From Stentor roeselii (taxonomy: Eukaryota; Ciliophora; Heterotrichea; Heterotrichida; Stentoridae): a stretch of DNA of 64,000 nucleotides. The notes under the pieces were generated by a model, which did no database searches, was not told the DNA's origin, and saw only the letters and a list, made by a program, of their open reading frames with translations. The stretch covers positions 24,376-88,375 of the forward strand of contig RSEH01000203.1 of assembly GCA_006503475.1 (NCBI GenBank), in the 5' to 3' direction. Made by a program: the position numbers and the translations under genes. Shown here piece after piece: positions 29,151 through 38,383 of this stretch (positions within the stretch are counted from its first letter, which is position 1; every line of letters begins with the position of its first letter).

Positions 29151-30566
29151 ATGTCAAACCTCGACAATATCTACTCAGACATTTTCCCTTTAAAAGACCC
29201 AAACTACTACTCCTCAAGTGACAGCCTTCAACAAGATTTCACACTTTCACCATCAAAGCTAGTCTCAAACTTCTCAGGTCTCTTCAAAGTAGAAGACTCT
29301 TCACTTTACCTCCTCTCAGAGACCTCTTTTTATTCCTGCAGATTTGAAATAAACAAGTTTTCCTCAAAGCCTTTCACAGTCTCCTCTAAGTTCAAAACTT
29401 CTGAACAAGGCAAAGATTTCCTCATCGAAAGTGGAAAAATTTTTATTTTGTATCCAAAAAAAATCTTAGTAATGACTTTGCAAGAAAATCAAAAATTTTA
29501 CTTTATTGAGTCGAAAACTGAGTTATATTCAATTATTTCCTTAAGAGGAAATATTTTTACTTCCTCTGGTTTGCATGTTTTTCAAGTGCAGGAAAGATTT
29601 TTGTATATTTTTTTCACGGCTCCTAAACAAATTCTAGCGATTAAGCCGAGTTTTTATAATTCGAACTGCATTTTGATTGTTATGGACCAGATGTACTTGA
29701 TAGTGAATAATGAAAGGGATGTTGTTTTTGAATATGAAAGTGAAAATCCTTGTGATGTCGATTTTTTTAATGAGCATCATCTGGTTTTTTATGATAAGTT
29801 TAAAAATGAGTTGTATTTTATTGAATGGGCAGATTCTAATGAGCATACAGCAGAAATTTCTTTGAATTCCTTCGAAATAATGGAAATGAAGGTAAAAGAA
29901 AACCTTGTGGTTTTATTTGATAAAGAAGTAGGTCTCTTAGTTTGTGTTATTTTCTGTTACGACAATAACAGTTTCTCAAGTTTTTCAGGAATAATCGAAA
30001 ATTCATTCAACGACATTGACTTCGACTCTAATGAATTAACTTCACAGTCTTTATTCGGTCAATTCGATGGTTTTTCTAATTTGAACTTTATTTTATCACG
30101 AGAAAACAACTTATACAGTTTTTCAATAAAGTTAAGTTTAGAAGAAAATGCAGGAATTTGCTTTTTTTTTAAGTTTTCTGCTTCAGGACTTGACCAAAAC
30201 AGCCAGATGGAAAAAATTCCAGTTTTTGAAAAACCTCAGCCGATTGACCCGAGTTCAGTTTTTCGATTGAAGGAAGAAATTATACCTAATCCTGATATTT
30301 TGATTAGAAAGGAAGAGGAAATCATTAATTTAAGGAGGGATAAACAAAGGAATTGTGATTTTAAGGGTGGGAATTGCGAAAAAGATTTTGTTTCTGAGAT
30401 GAGGGAAATTTTTAGTAATGAAAATTTGCTGGATATTATGAGGGAGACTTTTGAATTGGTTTTGCCTTTGAAGCCTAAGGAATGTGTGAAGATTGAATCT
30501 TTTTTTGATATGCAGGGATTTGTTGGTATTCAGAAAATTATGAAGGATATTAGTTCGAGGTTATAG
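29151..30566 (+). CDS. Uncharacterised protein, beta-rich N-terminal part
   Basis: I start at the ATG at 29151 (MSNLDNIYSD, 471 aa). An in-frame ATG at 29085 would add 22 hydrophobic residues encoded by AT-rich leader-like DNA and is less likely. Residues 35-370 alternate short hydrophobic strands with polar turns (LYLLSETSFYSCRFE, FFIESKTELYSIISL style), as in a beta-propeller. Residues 380-471 are charged and helical (EEEIINLRRDKQRN, ending KIMKDISSRL). A propeller plus helical tail is seen in some nucleoporins and trafficking subunits, but I found no diagnostic motif. Confidence 0.65.
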   Translation: MSNLDNIYSDIFPLKDPNYYSSSDSLQQDFTLSPSKLVSNFSGLFKVEDSSLYLLSETSFYSCRFEINKFSSKPFTVSSKFKTSEQGKDFLIESGKIFILYPKKILVMTLQENQKFYFIESKTELYSIISLRGNIFTSSGLHVFQVQERFLYIFFTAPKQILAIKPSFYNSNCILIVMDQMYLIVNNERDVVFEYESENPCDVDFFNEHHLVFYDKFKNELYFIEWADSNEHTAEISLNSFEIMEMKVKENLVVLFDKEVGLLVCVIFCYDNNSFSSFSGIIENSFNDIDFDSNELTSQSLFGQFDGFSNLNFILSRENNLYSFSIKLSLEENAGICFFFKFSASGLDQNSQMEKIPVFEKPQPIDPSSVFRLKEEIIPNPDILIRKEEEIINLRRDKQRNCDFKGGNCEKDFVSEMREIFSNENLLDIMRETFELVLPLKPKECVKIESFFDMQGFVGIQKIMKDISSRL

Positions 30567-30686
30567 TGTAGGATTAGAAGGTAAGATGAAATAAATAATC
30601 TTTATCACCACATCTAAATAATTCAACCACCCAACCTTCTCTAAATCCTCGATTCCATAATTTCTCCTAATGTCAATAATCCCAAA

Positions 30687-32399
30687 ATGTACCCAATATC
30701 CTCTCAGGAAGCTGAATACCAAAAACTTTTCTTCCAAATGCGAGAATCTCGAAAACAACTAATATCAATCTCAAAAGAGCTCGAGCGTTACCAAGACCTA
30801 AACCATCAAAGCTTAAAAAAAATCGAAGACCTTCAAAAAGAACTCGACTCAAGATCAAAAGAAGTTCATTTCGGAGGTTCAGAATCCCTTCTTCTAAACG
30901 AAAGTATTTCCTTAGAAGCTCCAGCAGGTCGAGGAAGTCTTTGGCCAGGTCTTGACTCGACATTCCAAACATCAAGTCCAGAAGAGCCTGAGTCAAAAAA
31001 CACGTTATTTGAGTACTTTTTCGTTATCGAAGCTGACCCAAACACGGTGCATTTAGGCGAAAATAAAGCAAAAGTTTGTTATTCTTACCCTTCTGAAGTA
31101 GCCCCAGGGTATAAAAAACTTTGCAAAGAGCTGAAAAGACTTATTTTTCCTTCTGGAATTCAAGGGGACACTCTTGATGATAAAGAAAGTAAAATGGACC
31201 AAGTCAGTTATGTTTTATATAAATCTCGTGAAAGAGATGAAAATAGTTTTATTGTTTCTTTTGACCCGGTAACACCCTGTGGGTCTTTCGACAGGACAGA
31301 CGTGATAAACAACGGAAAACAACAACTTTACTGTTGTTGTGTTAAGTTCCGAGATATTTCAGCTGAATTTTATGAAAAACAGTTGATGGTTGTTTGGAAG
31401 TGTTATTGTTTTTTTACTTATTTTCCTTGTTTTGACCTGCATTTTGATGTACTTGATCGACTTTTACTTATTTTAAGAGTAATGATTTCAGATAAAAGTC
31501 AACATCAATTAGTTTATTTCGAGGATTACAATGATATCGACTTGATTTTTGGAAATTCAGAGGAAGGACTAGGACTACTTGAAAGTTACTTTGATTACTA
31601 CTCTGATGGCCAGGCTCAGTTGTTTTCAGATATTTGTGTAGGCCTGCAGACTGGCGGGTTTGTTGACTACCAGTTTCCCTCTGATTGTTATTATCTTGAT
31701 AAAAAATGGACTTGCTCTTTGTTGTTTTCAGTCTTTTCTTTGCATGATCTTTGGTTTTTCATTCAGGCGGCGATGATGGATAAAAATATTGTCATTGTTT
31801 TTGATGACCTTGATGCATTAACTAGTGCTGTTCTTGGACTTCAAGGACTTTTGATGCCTTTGGTTCGTACTTCAAATGTTTATACTTTAAAAGCGGCTTC
31901 AAATTTATCTGAGATTGTTTCTAAAGGGACTTCATTTATGGTTGGAGTAAGTTCGTTGAGCCAAAGTGAATATGAATCATTAGAAAATGTTTTTATTCTT
32001 AAAGTAAATCAAAGTCATAATGAAGTCTTTTTCAATTCAAGTCATGTAAATGTGAAAAAACCTTCTAGTGTCACTTATAGTCTTATGGAAAAGTTAAAAG
32101 ATGACTATGCTAACTTTAATAGAGAACATCTTTATAAAAGAACTAGAGATATTCCGAAGAAAAATTTGGTTTATACAAATAACGACGAGCAGAGCTCGTC
32201 GCAGGAAAGGATTGTTGGAGAAATTCGCAAGTTTGTTGCTTGGGTTGTTGAGGAGATTAAAAGTTGCTGTGATACTCGACCTGTTGACTGGAAATCTGCT
32301 GCTTTTAATTTGAAGGGTAGAGCTTCTCTTGGGAACCAGGAGTTCTTTTTGGAGATTTTAAAGAGTGAGGGTTTTAAGTATTTATTAAATAGAGGTTAA
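30687..32399 (+). CDS. DENN-domain protein (Rab GEF-like)
   Basis: This is a 570-aa protein. Residues 1-65 are coiled coil. The tripartite DENN module follows: uDENN near 107-190 (LFEYFFVIEADPN, VCYSYPSEV), cDENN near 230-420 (FFTYFPCFDLHFDVLDRLL, LLFSVFSLHDLWFFIQAAMM, LQGLLMPLVR), and a dDENN-like C-terminus. DENN proteins act as GDP/GTP exchange factors for Rab GTPases in membrane traffic. The DENN call rests on pattern and order, not on a search. A perfect 8-bp inverted repeat at 32183-32201 lies inside the coding sequence. The stop is 9 nt from the stop of the convergent SHIPPO gene. Confidence 0.82.
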   Translation: MYPISSQEAEYQKLFFQMRESRKQLISISKELERYQDLNHQSLKKIEDLQKELDSRSKEVHFGGSESLLLNESISLEAPAGRGSLWPGLDSTFQTSSPEEPESKNTLFEYFFVIEADPNTVHLGENKAKVCYSYPSEVAPGYKKLCKELKRLIFPSGIQGDTLDDKESKMDQVSYVLYKSRERDENSFIVSFDPVTPCGSFDRTDVINNGKQQLYCCCVKFRDISAEFYEKQLMVVWKCYCFFTYFPCFDLHFDVLDRLLLILRVMISDKSQHQLVYFEDYNDIDLIFGNSEEGLGLLESYFDYYSDGQAQLFSDICVGLQTGGFVDYQFPSDCYYLDKKWTCSLLFSVFSLHDLWFFIQAAMMDKNIVIVFDDLDALTSAVLGLQGLLMPLVRTSNVYTLKAASNLSEIVSKGTSFMVGVSSLSQSEYESLENVFILKVNQSHNEVFFNSSHVNVKKPSSVTYSLMEKLKDDYANFNREHLYKRTRDIPKKNLVYTNNDEQSSSQERIVGEIRKFVAWVVEEIKSCCDTRPVDWKSAAFNLKGRASLGNQEFFLEILKSEGFKYLLNRG

Positions 32400-32408
32400 A
32401 CAAGCATA

Positions 32409-33005
32409 TTACAACTTTTCTCTTTTCGAAAGAAACCTACTAGAACTCCTATTCGTCTGACAATCACCCCTGGCACTATAAACATTATAACTCCCAGGTC
32501 CAGGTACATTATCCAATTTTCCATAAATCTCAGAACGATTTCCCACTCCAAAGCTAATATTCTTAAAACTCGATTTTTCAACCTGTGCAAAGCAAGGTCG
32601 ATACGTTCCAGGAGGTGGTGTAAAGACCCTTTCCTTATTCGCCACTCTAACCCTAAAGCTGAATTTCGGTCCATGTTTTCCAAGAGGACTAAAAGGAGAA
32701 TACGATCCAGGCCCAGGGGCATCAGATCGAATTGAAATTTTCGGTTTTTTCTTTAAAGTAGGTCCTTTGTCGTTTTTTTCAAAAGCTGATTTTAATTCAT
32801 AAGCGGCAGGACTAGGAGCGTCTTTTCCAGCTTGATTGGCAGGCGTCCAACGTTTGCCTTTACCGAAGCTGCATGATCTTTCATTTAACGTTGAAGGGAA
32901 ATCGATGTATTCAGGGGTCTGGACTCGTTTTAACTGAATGAAACGTTTGGCTTTAGTGAAAGAATAAACAATTGAATTGTTGGACCTTGAAGACTTTTTT
33001 GACAT
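32409..33005 (-). CDS. SHIPPO/STPGR-repeat ciliary protein
   Basis: This 198-aa basic protein contains PGPGxY-type repeats: SPAAYELKS (degenerate), APGPGSYSP, PPPGTYRP and VPGPGSYNVYS. Such Sperm-tail PG-rich (SHIPPO) repeats are found in ODF3/CIMAP and STPG proteins that associate with axonemal microtubules. In a heavily ciliated cell an axonemal or cortical microtubule role is likely. The length of about 200 aa is typical for a small family member. It lies 25 bp upstream of the next minus-strand gene's stop. Confidence 0.88.
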   Translation of the reverse strand: MSKKSSRSNNSIVYSFTKAKRFIQLKRVQTPEYIDFPSTLNERSCSFGKGKRWTPANQAGKDAPSPAAYELKSAFEKNDKGPTLKKKPKISIRSDAPGPGSYSPFSPLGKHGPKFSFRVRVANKERVFTPPPGTYRPCFAQVEKSSFKNISFGVGNRSEIYGKLDNVPGPGSYNVYSARGDCQTNRSSSRFLSKREKL

Positions 33006-33030
33006 GGTTTATTTGAAATACTGATGAAAA

Positions 33031-33831
33031 TTATTGGCTTATTAATAAATTTTCCCAGTTTTTTGAAGTTTGAGTGAAAGTAAAGTTTTTATAAAGGTTG
33101 GAAGGACTGTTAAAGCCTTTCATGAATTCCAAGTCGTATTTTACCTGAAAATTTCTATGAGTGAGAGAGTTGTTTAACTTTAAAAGGTCCTGGTTTTTAA
33201 AGCTTTCTTCAATCTCTTGAAATAACTCATCTCTCGTCTTCCCTAAAGCCAAAGCGACACAAACCTGATCCAAGAACCTTTTTTTCGGATTTTCCTGAAG
33301 TTCAAGTTTCCAAAACTCTTCTAAATGATAAATTTTTCCAACTTTTCCGAAATCTGCAATTTTTCTTAAAAACTTCCAATCATTGAGTATCTGTTGTAAT
33401 CGATTATCAAGAACTGTTGCAGAGTCGCCTGTGAGTTCTTCAAAAGTATTAAAAGTGACAATTTCGCAGTTATGTGAATTTTTTTCAGTTTTTGAATGTT
33501 TTTCAAAAACTTTTACAGCGTGAGTCGTGGTCGTCAAAGGAATTGACTGGCCTGAACGATGAGTCTTTTCGAAAAGACCTGGAAATGAAAAGTTGCTGAC
33601 GAAAGCTCCTAAGTCTTTTGAATGGTCTAAACGAATTCGTCGGCCTGAGGTTGTTTTGCATGAAAGGAAGAAATGACGACTTTGACTGAATATGGACGTG
33701 CGGGTTGAATGTATTGAAAGCTCAGTTATGTGCTCTTCTTTGATGGGAAGTGAGGAAAGGTAGTTTGAGATTGTGAAGTCGAGAAGGAGAATAGCTGAGA
33801 TTGACTCGAATGTGTAATGGGGTATTCCCAT
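33031..33831 (-). CDS. Uncharacterised 266-aa protein
   Basis: A complete frame starts with MGIPHYTF and ends with LLISQ-TAA. It is soluble. The N-terminal half is Ser/Thr-rich (FLSCKTTSGRRIRLDHSKD) and the C-terminal half is helical and charged (VCVALALGKTRDELFQEIE). Its composition and ordinary codon use support a real gene. No motif was recognised. Upstream DNA (33835-34020) is strongly G/T-rich on the plus strand. Confidence 0.65.
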   Translation of the reverse strand: MGIPHYTFESISAILLLDFTISNYLSSLPIKEEHITELSIHSTRTSIFSQSRHFFLSCKTTSGRRIRLDHSKDLGAFVSNFSFPGLFEKTHRSGQSIPLTTTTHAVKVFEKHSKTEKNSHNCEIVTFNTFEELTGDSATVLDNRLQQILNDWKFLRKIADFGKVGKIYHLEEFWKLELQENPKKRFLDQVCVALALGKTRDELFQEIEESFKNQDLLKLNNSLTHRNFQVKYDLEFMKGFNSPSNLYKNFTFTQTSKNWENLLISQ

Positions 33832-34881
33832 TTAATAGAAGATGTTGGCTTCGGATAATTCGGAAAATTTTAGCATTTTTCAGGAATTTGAATTTTTTAG
33901 GTTTTTTGTATTAGGAGATTTTAGAGGTTATTTATTGGGTGTAGGGGGGTTTAGAGTTTGGGTTGGTGGTTTTTAGGTTTTTTTAGTTTAAGTGGGATTT
34001 GGGGAAATTGGATTAACTAAATTTTTATATAAAGAGTGAATTGATATAGAAACTCAAAATTTAGAGAATATTTTTGAGATTCGTTAGGCATCAATTATTA
34101 TTATTCAGTCATTAATTTGGTTTTATTCATATTAAACTGATTATTTAGATATTTTCATCATCAATCATTATTATTCACTCATTAAGTTGGTTCGATTTAT
34201 ATTAAACTGATTATTTTTGAGATTTTTTCAGTATCATTACTATTCACACATTAAATTGGCTTGATTCAAATTAAACTAAGCAGAATTATATTTAAGGTAA
34301 TTAATGAAGCAAGGATTCATCTAAACTCTTTTAAATTTTATGATCTTGAAGAATTTATTTGAAGTTACCTTGAGGTAAAACTATTAGAATCAAGACTCGA
34401 TAATAACACCCTAGAGATTCAGATAATCTTGAGTCAATATTGACGATTATTCTTGGTAATTAAATGCCTCTAAGCTAGATAATTCTATGCTAATAAGCAA
34501 TCCTAATTTCTCATTATTTAAAGACCATTTAAAATTTTGTAATAAAAGTATTTTTATCTTATAATTCAATCATTTATCTATCAAATTATTGTTGAGCTCT
34601 TATTAAACACTTAATCCATGATTCATTTTTAGAATTTAAAAATAACTATCACTATATATAAAATTTTATAGTAGATATATTTCCATTGTTAATTCTTGCT
34701 TCTTATAATTCTAATACTCAGATAAAATCTATAAAACATCTAGAATTATTAAATTTGAACAATTAGAAATAAGATGTCTCAGGTATCATAGATATTTAGG
34801 CTTCTTCTAAATAAACATATAAATATTATTGAAATTAATAATTACGAATAAAACATTTTCCTATTAAGAGATTATATAAAA
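33832..34881. other. Boundary region before the MORN array
   Basis: Just over 1 kb without a credible gene. The left 190 bp is G/T-rich on plus, next to the start of the minus-strand gene. A degenerate tandem repeat lies at 34088-34268. The rest is plain AT-rich DNA leading to the first MORN gene. Confidence 0.65.
34088..34268. repeat. Degenerate tandem repeat, about 65-70-bp units, three copies
   Basis: Three successive units share the pieces TATTATTCA(G/C)TCATTAA, TTGGTT and ATATTAAACTGATTATTT, the third being shorter and more diverged. It is non-coding and lies at the boundary between the conserved genes and the MORN array. Confidence 0.7.
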
Positions 34882-36051
34882 ATGTCCTCAGCAGCTTATA
34901 TCGGGGAAAAGTTAAATGGTTTCCCACATGGTCTCGGAGTTTACATCTCAAGTGACGGAATATTTGAAGGCACCTGGGAAAAAGGCCTAAGAGTTAATAA
35001 AGGTCTTTATAAGTTTGATGATGAACTAATCACAGTTAAATTCAAAGAAGGAAAAATATACAAGTTACTTCAAATTGAAAATCAAAAGACTAATGACCTT
35101 GTCAGCCTTAAGCAATTAAACTACCTAAAGCAAGGTGATTTTTTCCAAGAAATCCCTGGAACTGAAATCTGTTCATTTGTTGTTCATGATAAGAAAATAT
35201 TTTTTGATGGCTTATCAGTAAAAAAATTCAAGTTTTTCGAACTAACCAGCCCGAACTCTACAATTTATGGATTTTTACATGATTTCACTGGAATCAAAGA
35301 AATTAGAATAAAAGATTTCAAGTATGTTTGTAGACTATTGAACAAATTGCCTTTAGGGCCGATTAAAATATCAAAGAATAATAAATGTATTAAAGGGCAG
35401 ATAATTGGGTATAAATTCAGAGGAGAATGCAAGGTAAAGCAAGGGAATTTGAAATTAAGTATTCAAAAAACTAATTCATTTCTTACAGCTTCTTATAAAA
35501 TATCATCGAAAGAAAAAGGTATTCTGATGAGCATTGAAAAAACAAAGCAAGGTTTAATTATTACAAAAGAAATTGATCTTATAAACTTTGATTTTCTTTA
35601 TAATTTTTTTATTGATTCTCTTGAATTTTACAATGAGTCTATTATTGAAATAATGAAATTTTCAAAAGGAAAATGGTTTATCATGAATTCATTGATGGCA
35701 GCTAGTAACTGGTTGCAAATTGAAAAAGATATCTCTATTGAAGCTTTAGAAAAGGAGCAAATCATAAATAATGAAAAAAGTATCAAGTTAAGAGAAATTG
35801 AAACTATTGATAATAAATCGAAAAAAATTAAGAGAATAAGGTATGCTGATGGGAGTTTTTATTATGGAGAAGTTAAAAATGATATAAGGGATGGTCTTGG
35901 GTGCTTTGTTTTTCCAAATGGTTCTCGATATAAGGGGTATTTTCGAAATAGTTTGTTCTGTGGAAAAGGATACTTCGATTCTATCTCCTGTAAGATCAGT
36001 GGATATTGGGAAAATAATACAATTAAAACAGCTGCTTTGAAAATTAATTAG
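34882..36051 (+). CDS. MORN-array protein A
   Basis: This is a 389-aa protein. N-terminal MORN-like repeats lie at about 5-50 (YIGEKLNGFPHGLGVYI, FEGTWEKGLRVNKG). C-terminal MORN repeats lie at about 318-380 (RIRYADGSFYYGEV, DGLGCFVFPNGSRYKGYF, ISGYWENN). The central 230 aa have no known domain but carry family landmarks: KFKEGKIYKLL, NYLKQGDFFQEIPG, KEIRIKDFKY, LPLGPIKI, and a W motif (SLMAASNWLQIEKDI). MORN repeats in alveolates bind membranes or lipids and act at cortical structures. Closest in the array is copy D. ATG context is TATAAAAATG. Confidence 0.88.
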   Translation: MSSAAYIGEKLNGFPHGLGVYISSDGIFEGTWEKGLRVNKGLYKFDDELITVKFKEGKIYKLLQIENQKTNDLVSLKQLNYLKQGDFFQEIPGTEICSFVVHDKKIFFDGLSVKKFKFFELTSPNSTIYGFLHDFTGIKEIRIKDFKYVCRLLNKLPLGPIKISKNNKCIKGQIIGYKFRGECKVKQGNLKLSIQKTNSFLTASYKISSKEKGILMSIEKTKQGLIITKEIDLINFDFLYNFFIDSLEFYNESIIEIMKFSKGKWFIMNSLMAASNWLQIEKDISIEALEKEQIINNEKSIKLREIETIDNKSKKIKRIRYADGSFYYGEVKNDIRDGLGCFVFPNGSRYKGYFRNSLFCGKGYFDSISCKISGYWENNTIKTAALKIN

Positions 36052-36369
36052 TTTTAGGTTAAATATAATAAGTGTTTAATTTTTTCTACAAAGGGTTTAG
36101 TGAATTAGTTTTACTTTATTATATAAAATAAATTTCTGCAGCAAAATAAAATTATCTATCTTAATACTTTTATATTGAATAATTAACCTGCTAAAAAATA
36201 CTTAAATACTGAAAGTAAATCGTTTTTAATTTATTATTTGATTGTTGATACTGATTTTGTTATATCTAGAAACTTAATGGGCTACAAGAAAAGGGATAAA
36301 AAAGTTATGATTGTAAGAAAATAAACAAAATTTATAAGGAAAAATATTAAAAACATCAAATTGAGGAAG
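36052..36369. other. AT-rich spacer
   Basis: Spacer after copy A. A piece near 36275 (AACTTAATGGGCTACAAGAA) could be a remnant of the N-terminal LNGY MORN motif belonging to the relic that follows, but it is too short to be sure. Confidence 0.45.
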
Positions 36370-36590
36370 AATTGTTCAGAGATTAAGAAAGATTAGGTAT
36401 AATTATAGAAGTTTTTATTATAGTCAAGTTAGAGATTGTACTTGGTACGAATTAGACAGTTTTATAGTTTAAAATGGTTTCAGATATAAGGGATAATAAA
36501 GAACTGATAATTTTTAGAAAATGATACTTGTAAACTTAAAATTAAAGGAATATGGGACAATATTAATATAAAAACCCAAATTATCTCCAT
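36370..36590 (+). pseudogene. MORN-array relic, C-terminal MORN end
   Basis: The DNA aligns by eye with the last 200 bp of copy A. It has GGTATAATTATAGAAGTTTT (compare RYADGSFYY), TTTCAGATATAAGGG (SRYKG), ATACTTGTAAACTTAAAATT and GGAATATGGGACAATATT (G-I/Y-W-E-N-N). Multiple stops and indels break every frame. Only the 3' end of a family member survives clearly. Confidence 0.75.
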
Positions 36591-36755
36591 ATATAGATAA
36601 ATAATATAGCTGCCTATATTAATGCTGAATAGGAAAATATGAAACTATAAATAAAAAAATCTTAAAATTAAACAATCATAAGATAACTACACCTCATCTC
36701 TTTTCCAAATATTCAAAATAATTATAAAATAATAAATCACCAATCTTCCTTAAAT
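36591..36755. other. Spacer
   Basis: Short AT-rich spacer between the plus-strand relic and the convergent copy B; nothing else was seen. Confidence 0.5.
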
Positions 36756-37943
36756 CTAACTTTCTAAATTCACATAATGAACAACAGCCTCAAGCCTATT
36801 ATTTTTCCAAATTCCTTTAACCTTAAACCCATTCCCAAAAAAATTCCCCACTCCAAAAATCTCATCATCTCTAAAATACCCCTGAAATTTTGACTTATCA
36901 TAAAAAACCAAGTACCCAAATCCATTTTTCATTCCTCTAGAAATTTCTCCATAATAAAAACTTCCGTCATCATATTTAATCCTAAAAACTTTTCTTTCTT
37001 GCACAACATCAACTTCTGAATACTTTTGATTTTCATTTTTTGTTAATTGTTTATAAATTATCTGATGATTCAAAATCATTTTTTCTATTTCATTCCAACA
37101 AGTTTTAGGAATAACAGAGTTGAATAAGGTTTTATTGAAAAAGGATTTTTTATAAATCTCTTCTTTGAACATAATAAGCATTTCAAATGCAGAAATACAG
37201 AACTTTAGCATTGTTTGAGATATATCGATATCTTTCGCATCAATTGGAATAATAAAAACGTTTTCTTCACAGAAGCCATTATAATCCACTCCAAATTCAT
37301 TTGACTGAAGCTTGAAAGTTTTCGGGTATATTGAAAAATTTGCATCGTAAAACATTTTCAGACTTCCCTGGACTATTTTACAAGGCCCTTGAAACAAGCA
37401 CCCGATAAAAAACCCTTTAAAATAAATCTTTCCTGGTAAAATCAGTTTTGACTGACCAAAAGCGAAAAAGTTCCTGAAATTCGAATAAAGACTGAAATAT
37501 TTGCAACTTAATTCTTGGATTTTCAATGATTTTTCAAAGCTTTCGAAAAATTCAAGGTTTTCTAGCTTTAAAATAAGTAAATTGTTAGATGGAGTTGGGT
37601 GCCCATCGAATAAGAAATAATTGCCGATTGAATGAAAATAACAGAAAGATTTGCTTGGAATTTCTTTAAAAACATCTCCTTGTTGAGTATAATTTATTTG
37701 TGGGAGGGAATATTGAAGTATTTTTGATGGCTTCAGGTTTGTTTCGAGGATTTTATAAATTTTACCGAGTTTGAATTTGACTTTGATGATGAAACTTTTG
37801 GACTCGAAGGTTCCTGTCTTGATTCTAAGACCTTTTTCGAAGAGACCTGTGAAAACTAGATTTGGAGTGATTATAGTTCCGTGACCATGAGGTATTCCAT
37901 TAAGAAGTTCACCAACCTACAAACTAGGAATTAAATATTGCAT
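36756..37943 (-). pseudogene. MORN-array member B, in-frame TAG at codon 9
   Basis: From ATG at 37943 the frame runs to TAA at 36756 with a single internal stop, TAG at 37917-37919 (codon 9). The stop directly precedes VGELLNGIPHGHG, which is where all relatives have their first MORN repeat. Everything after it is intact for about 386 codons: FTGLFEKGLRIKTG, KLGKIYKILE, the central region with CWNEIEKM, and C-terminal RIKYDDGSFYYGEI and KGIWKNNRL. There is no 15-16-nt intron that removes the stop. Either a recent null copy, read-through, or an unrecognised start. Closest to C, F and G. Confidence 0.75.
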
Positions 37944-38383
37944 AATTTTTATGATTTCAAGAAATCATCTAATTAATTCATTAGATTATCAATTTGATCT
38001 GCCAAACATACTTCAGATCGGAAAAGAGATCTTCATATAAAACTAATATTTGTAGCAAAGGACTTAACCTACAAAGAAGATAATAATCAAACTATCTTAA
38101 TCTTCAAACTTAAGATTTTTCTTTAAATTCTCTGCTATACACATTACAGTAATTAAACTTATTGTTTATAGGCTTTAATTCATGAACTAGTTAAATCTTT
38201 CAAATAATTGTTAAAATGTGTATTCATTCAAGAAATAAGGTTTCATTACTTGGTAGATTTCTTGACATATTGAATCTTTGCTAAATGATAAAACTTTTTA
38301 CCTTTTTATATTTTCAAGTGAACATAAATTAATATTCTTGAGATTGCAAAAATCAAGTAAATAATTTTAAATACTTCCAATTA
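37944..38383. other. AT-rich spacer
   Basis: 440 bp between copies B and C on the same strand; no frame, repeat or relic recognised. Confidence 0.6.
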
